Below are positions 14,367 through 16,639 of a stretch of DNA of 16,639 nt, piece by piece. How positions within the stretch are numbered: position 1 is the first letter of the stretch; every line of letters starts with the position of its first letter. The position numbers and the translations under genes are program-made. Below the pieces are notes generated by a model. The model worked only from the letters and a program-made list of their open reading frames with translations. It ran no database searches and had not been told where the DNA came from. The stretch comes from DASQHY01 sp036390175 (lineage in GTDB: Bacteria; Acidobacteriota; Terriglobia; Acidiferrales; UBA7541): NCBI GenBank assembly GCA_036390175.1, contig DASWCG010000285.1:1-16639 (forward strand), in the 5' to 3' direction.

Positions 14367-16166
14367 ATGCCCTCGCCAAACGAAAAACTGGCTGAATCCC
14401 TCGACGTGCTCAAGGAACTCCAGCAAGGCAACCGACGTGTGTTCCGTTCCGACGACCTGAGCCGGCTTCACCGCGAGCGCCTGGTGGAGAACGGCTTCCT
14501 GCAAGAAGTCATGAAGGGTTGGCTAATTTCTTCAAGCCCTGACTCACAGGCCGGCGAGAGCACCCCTTGGCACGCGTCGTTCTGGGAATTCTGCGCACGC
14601 TACTGCGACGAGCGCTTTGGCGAACAATGGCACCTGTCGCCGGAGCAGTCCCTTTTTTTGCATGGCGAGAGAACGGTGATCCCGGATCAACTGGTTGTAC
14701 ATAGTCCGAAAGCGGCAAATAACGATATCAAGCTTCTATTCGGCACAACGCTTTACGATCTGAAAGTTGCGGAGATGCCGGCGGCCGCGGCTCTTACGGT
14801 GAGGGACGGATTGCGTCTGTTTTCGCCGGCGGCGGCGTTAGTACGCGTGCCGGAATCATTTTTTCAGCTGTATCCCGTCGAGACGCAAGTGGTGATGGCA
14901 AGCCTTGCTGACGCCTCGGACGTGCTTCGGTCTCTCCTGAACGGCGGCCATTCCGCGAAAGCTGGTTACCTTGCCAAAGCCTTCCGCCAAACCTGGCGCG
15001 GCGACCTCGCGGACGAGATTCTCCGCACGATGAAGGGCGCCGGATACGATGTGCGAGAGAGCAGTCCGTTTGAAGCCAGACATATATTCGCCAAGCTGGG
15101 CCATCCCTCCGCTCCGATTGTGGGTCGCATTGAGATGCTTTGGGAATCGATGCGTGGCAAGGTCCTCGCGGTGTTCCCCAAAGCGCCGGGACTTCCGACA
15201 GACAAGGAAGCGTATCTTCGCTTCGTCAACGAAATCTATCGGACCGATGCCTACCACTCATTGTCCATTGAAGGCTACTCAGTCACGCCTGCCCTGGTTG
15301 AGAGAGTGCGGCAGGGCGGTTGGGACCCCGAGCATGACGCTGGTGATCGCAGAAATCGCGATGCCCTCGCGGCGCGGGGATACTGGCAAGCGTTCCAGCT
15401 CGTGAAAAAAGGAGTAGAGAAAGTGATCGCCGGTGAGAACGCCACCGCGCTCGCGCGTGCTGTGCACAACGACTGGTATCGCGAATTGTTCCAGCCCTCC
15501 GTCACCGCCGGCCTGCTCGAAGCGGGGTCATTGGCCGGATACAGGAACATACCGGTGTATCTGCGCGGGTCGCGCTACATTCCACCGAGGTGGGAGGCGG
15601 TGCGCGACGCCATGCCGGCGTTCTTCGACCTTCTGGAAAAAGAACCCGAGCCTTCGGTGCGCGCGGTGTTGGGGCACTGGCTTTTCGGTTATATCCACCC
15701 TTACTCGGATGGGAACGGCCGCATGGCACGCTTTCTGATGAATGTTATGCTGGCTTCGGGCGGGTATCCTTGGACGGTGATTCGCATCAGGGATCGCAAG
15801 TCTAATCTGAGCGCCATGGACCGCGCCAGCATCGAAATGGACATCCATCCGTTCGCAGCCTTTACCGTGCGTCGGGTGCAATGGCGCCTTGAGCAGCACG
15901 ACCTGACATTTCCTGCGCCCAAAGAGAGTTTTGTTTTCGAGCGCGACATTGTCTTTTTTTACGGGCAAGATGGCGAAGCGTGGGTGCGATGCGCCATCAG
16001 CAGGGAAGCCCTGGACGATCACTTCCATGGAGACGGTAAGGATAAACTTGAGGTATTCAGAGCGAACCGCCAGGCCATCGAGGAGGAGGTGCGGCGGAAA
16101 TATATTTCTGGCGACACCGAAGTCGATGGATCTATTCTCATTCGCTCGGACGATCTACCTGCGTGA
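14367..16166 (+). CDS. Fic AMP-transferase fused to AbiEi-like N-terminus and DUF1488-like C-terminus
   Basis: The 599-aa protein has three parts. Residues 1-240 resemble AbiEi-type antitoxin/regulator proteins: a predicted winged helix (RSDDL...RLVENGFLQEVMKGWLI) followed by LSPEQSLFLHG and SPAAALV segments. Residues about 270-505 are a Fic domain with the full catalytic loop HPYSDGNGR (444-452); His444 would drive AMP (or other NMP) transfer to a target protein. SLSIEG at 298-303 matches the inhibitory motif (S/T)xxxE(G/N), lying N-terminal to the core as in class II Fic proteins. Residues about 518-590 look like DUF1488, with AISREALDDHF and FRANRQAIEEEVRRKY. ATG 14367 has GGGAGG 4 nt upstream; ATG 14355 is possible. 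It lies just behind the repeat array and the disrupted tRNA-Asn, with no separate antitoxin gene. Confidence 0.85.
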   Translation: MPSPNEKLAESLDVLKELQQGNRRVFRSDDLSRLHRERLVENGFLQEVMKGWLISSSPDSQAGESTPWHASFWEFCARYCDERFGEQWHLSPEQSLFLHGERTVIPDQLVVHSPKAANNDIKLLFGTTLYDLKVAEMPAAAALTVRDGLRLFSPAAALVRVPESFFQLYPVETQVVMASLADASDVLRSLLNGGHSAKAGYLAKAFRQTWRGDLADEILRTMKGAGYDVRESSPFEARHIFAKLGHPSAPIVGRIEMLWESMRGKVLAVFPKAPGLPTDKEAYLRFVNEIYRTDAYHSLSIEGYSVTPALVERVRQGGWDPEHDAGDRRNRDALAARGYWQAFQLVKKGVEKVIAGENATALARAVHNDWYRELFQPSVTAGLLEAGSLAGYRNIPVYLRGSRYIPPRWEAVRDAMPAFFDLLEKEPEPSVRAVLGHWLFGYIHPYSDGNGRMARFLMNVMLASGGYPWTVIRIRDRKSNLSAMDRASIEMDIHPFAAFTVRRVQWRLEQHDLTFPAPKESFVFERDIVFFYGQDGEAWVRCAISREALDDHFHGDGKDKLEVFRANRQAIEEEVRRKYISGDTEVDGSILIRSDDLPA

Positions 16167-16279
16167 CGACTTGCGGGTCTGAGACGGGAGTGTCGCCACC
16201 AATAACTCCGTCCCTGTTGCGCCGTGCATGGTTTACCTAGTTGTGCCCCACGCTCTTCGCACATAAATGTGCTCACCAT

Positions 16280-16407
16280 TCCCACAACCCTGTTTCTAGA
16301 TAACTAATGGGATGGTCCGCCGTTTTAGCTAGCAAGCAGCCTGTGTATGAGAGTCTTGGGGAGAAGGCGTCCCATTAGTTAGTGCAGGCCAGAAGTTGGT
16401 TGTGGGA
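16280..16407. repeat. Nested inverted repeat, 128 bp, MITE-like
   Basis: The outer arms are TCCCACAACC (16280-16289) and GGTTGTGGGA (16398-16407); the inner arms are TAACTAATGGGA (16301-16312) and TCCCATTAGTTA (16370-16381). All pairs are perfect. The two ends therefore form an imperfect terminal inverted repeat of about 33-38 nt around a 57-nt centre. There is no ORF. It may be a non-autonomous transposable element, an IS remnant or a structured RNA. The rest of the gap (16167-16279 and 16408-16468) holds only a small hairpin near 16259-16272. Confidence 0.65.
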
Positions 16408-16468
16408 CGTCGCGGTGAGTCTGACTATCTTAGCTTTGACGGCCAGAACAGAATGACGAGGACGGGCC

Positions 16469-16639
16469 CTACTTGGACTTCAGGAGTTCGACGCGGGCGG
16501 TGGCGAAGGGCATGACAGCTTCGAGAAGCACGGGGGTGCGCGCGGCGTTGTTCGCAAAGTACAAGTGGAAAGATGCGTCCTTCATCTCGACGCCGTTATC
16601 GAGGACGCGGATGGAAATTTTTGAAGCGGTGTAAGTTCC
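16469..16639 (-). CDS. Probable DUF3108-family protein, C-terminal 56 residues
   Basis: The minus-strand frame enters from the right edge and stops at TAG (16469-16471). The visible part has alternating beta strands, an HLYFANNAARTPVLLEA segment and a final FATARVELLKS strand. This resembles the end of DUF3108 envelope proteins, where a line of the type (D)xARxPVxxEA precedes xGxxxxxL. The 5' part with any signal peptide is outside the window. The open frame and codon pattern support a real gene; the family call is tentative. Confidence 0.6.
   Translation of the reverse strand, partial: GTYTASKISIRVLDNGVEMKDASFHLYFANNAARTPVLLEAVMPFATARVELLKSK

Noticed and set aside
14037..16312. Similarity of TTAACTATA at the tRNA-Asn junction to ATAACTAAT in the right-hand inverted repeat, as left and right att sites
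   Set aside because: Only about six bases are shared, which is expected by chance over this distance in AT-rich DNA.

Overview
This window looks like chromosomal DNA from an Acidobacteriota (Terriglobia-type) bacterium. That assignment is an inference from family-level resemblance: moderately high GC, PilZ proteins with a degenerate site, large secreted Asp-box proteins, HU, and a tandem M42 peptidase. I had no database search to confirm it.

Bases 1-4500 look like ordinary chromosome. They hold the C-terminal part of an MFS transporter (+), then four minus-strand genes: a small secreted protein with a carboxypeptidase-regulatory-like domain, a TPR protein, an HU-type nucleoid protein and an M20 metallodipeptidase. 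A divergent PilZ-like protein follows on the plus strand. Short palindromic elements and terminators separate the units.

Bases 4500-7013 are tRNA-centred. An intact tRNA-Ser(UGA) is followed by a block with one gene, a secreted sialidase-fold (Asp-box) protein with a PPC-like N-terminal domain. The block ends in a same-orientation copy of the last 51 nt of the tRNA, carrying a 2-nt insertion. This is the geometry left by integration at a tRNA 3' end, but no integrase is present, so the block looks like a minimal or decayed one-gene island.

Bases 7173-11445 form a tightly overlapping plus-strand operon: a membrane histidine kinase with about 10 TM segments, an ABC ATPase and an ABC permease. 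Start and stop codons overlap at both junctions and no response regulator is present. Next is a 740-aa secreted protein with two M42 aminopeptidase domains. The second has a full metal site; the first has lost nearly all metal and catalytic residues.

Bases 13827-16639 are a second island-like region. A strong promoter and the 5' half of a tRNA-Asn gene stop in the anticodon loop, where foreign AT-rich sequence begins through a perfect 8-bp inverted repeat. Downstream lie three tandem 48-bp repeats, resolvable into six 24-bp units, each longer repeat carrying promoter-like hexamers. They sit directly in front of a 599-aa protein with an AbiEi-antitoxin-like N-terminal part, a complete Fic AMP-transferase core with an inhibitory motif, and a C-terminal DUF1488-like domain. 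This is the best candidate for an unusual system: a one-gene toxin-antitoxin-like module with its own operator array. A 128-bp nested inverted repeat (MITE-like) and the C-terminus of a probable DUF3108 protein close the window.
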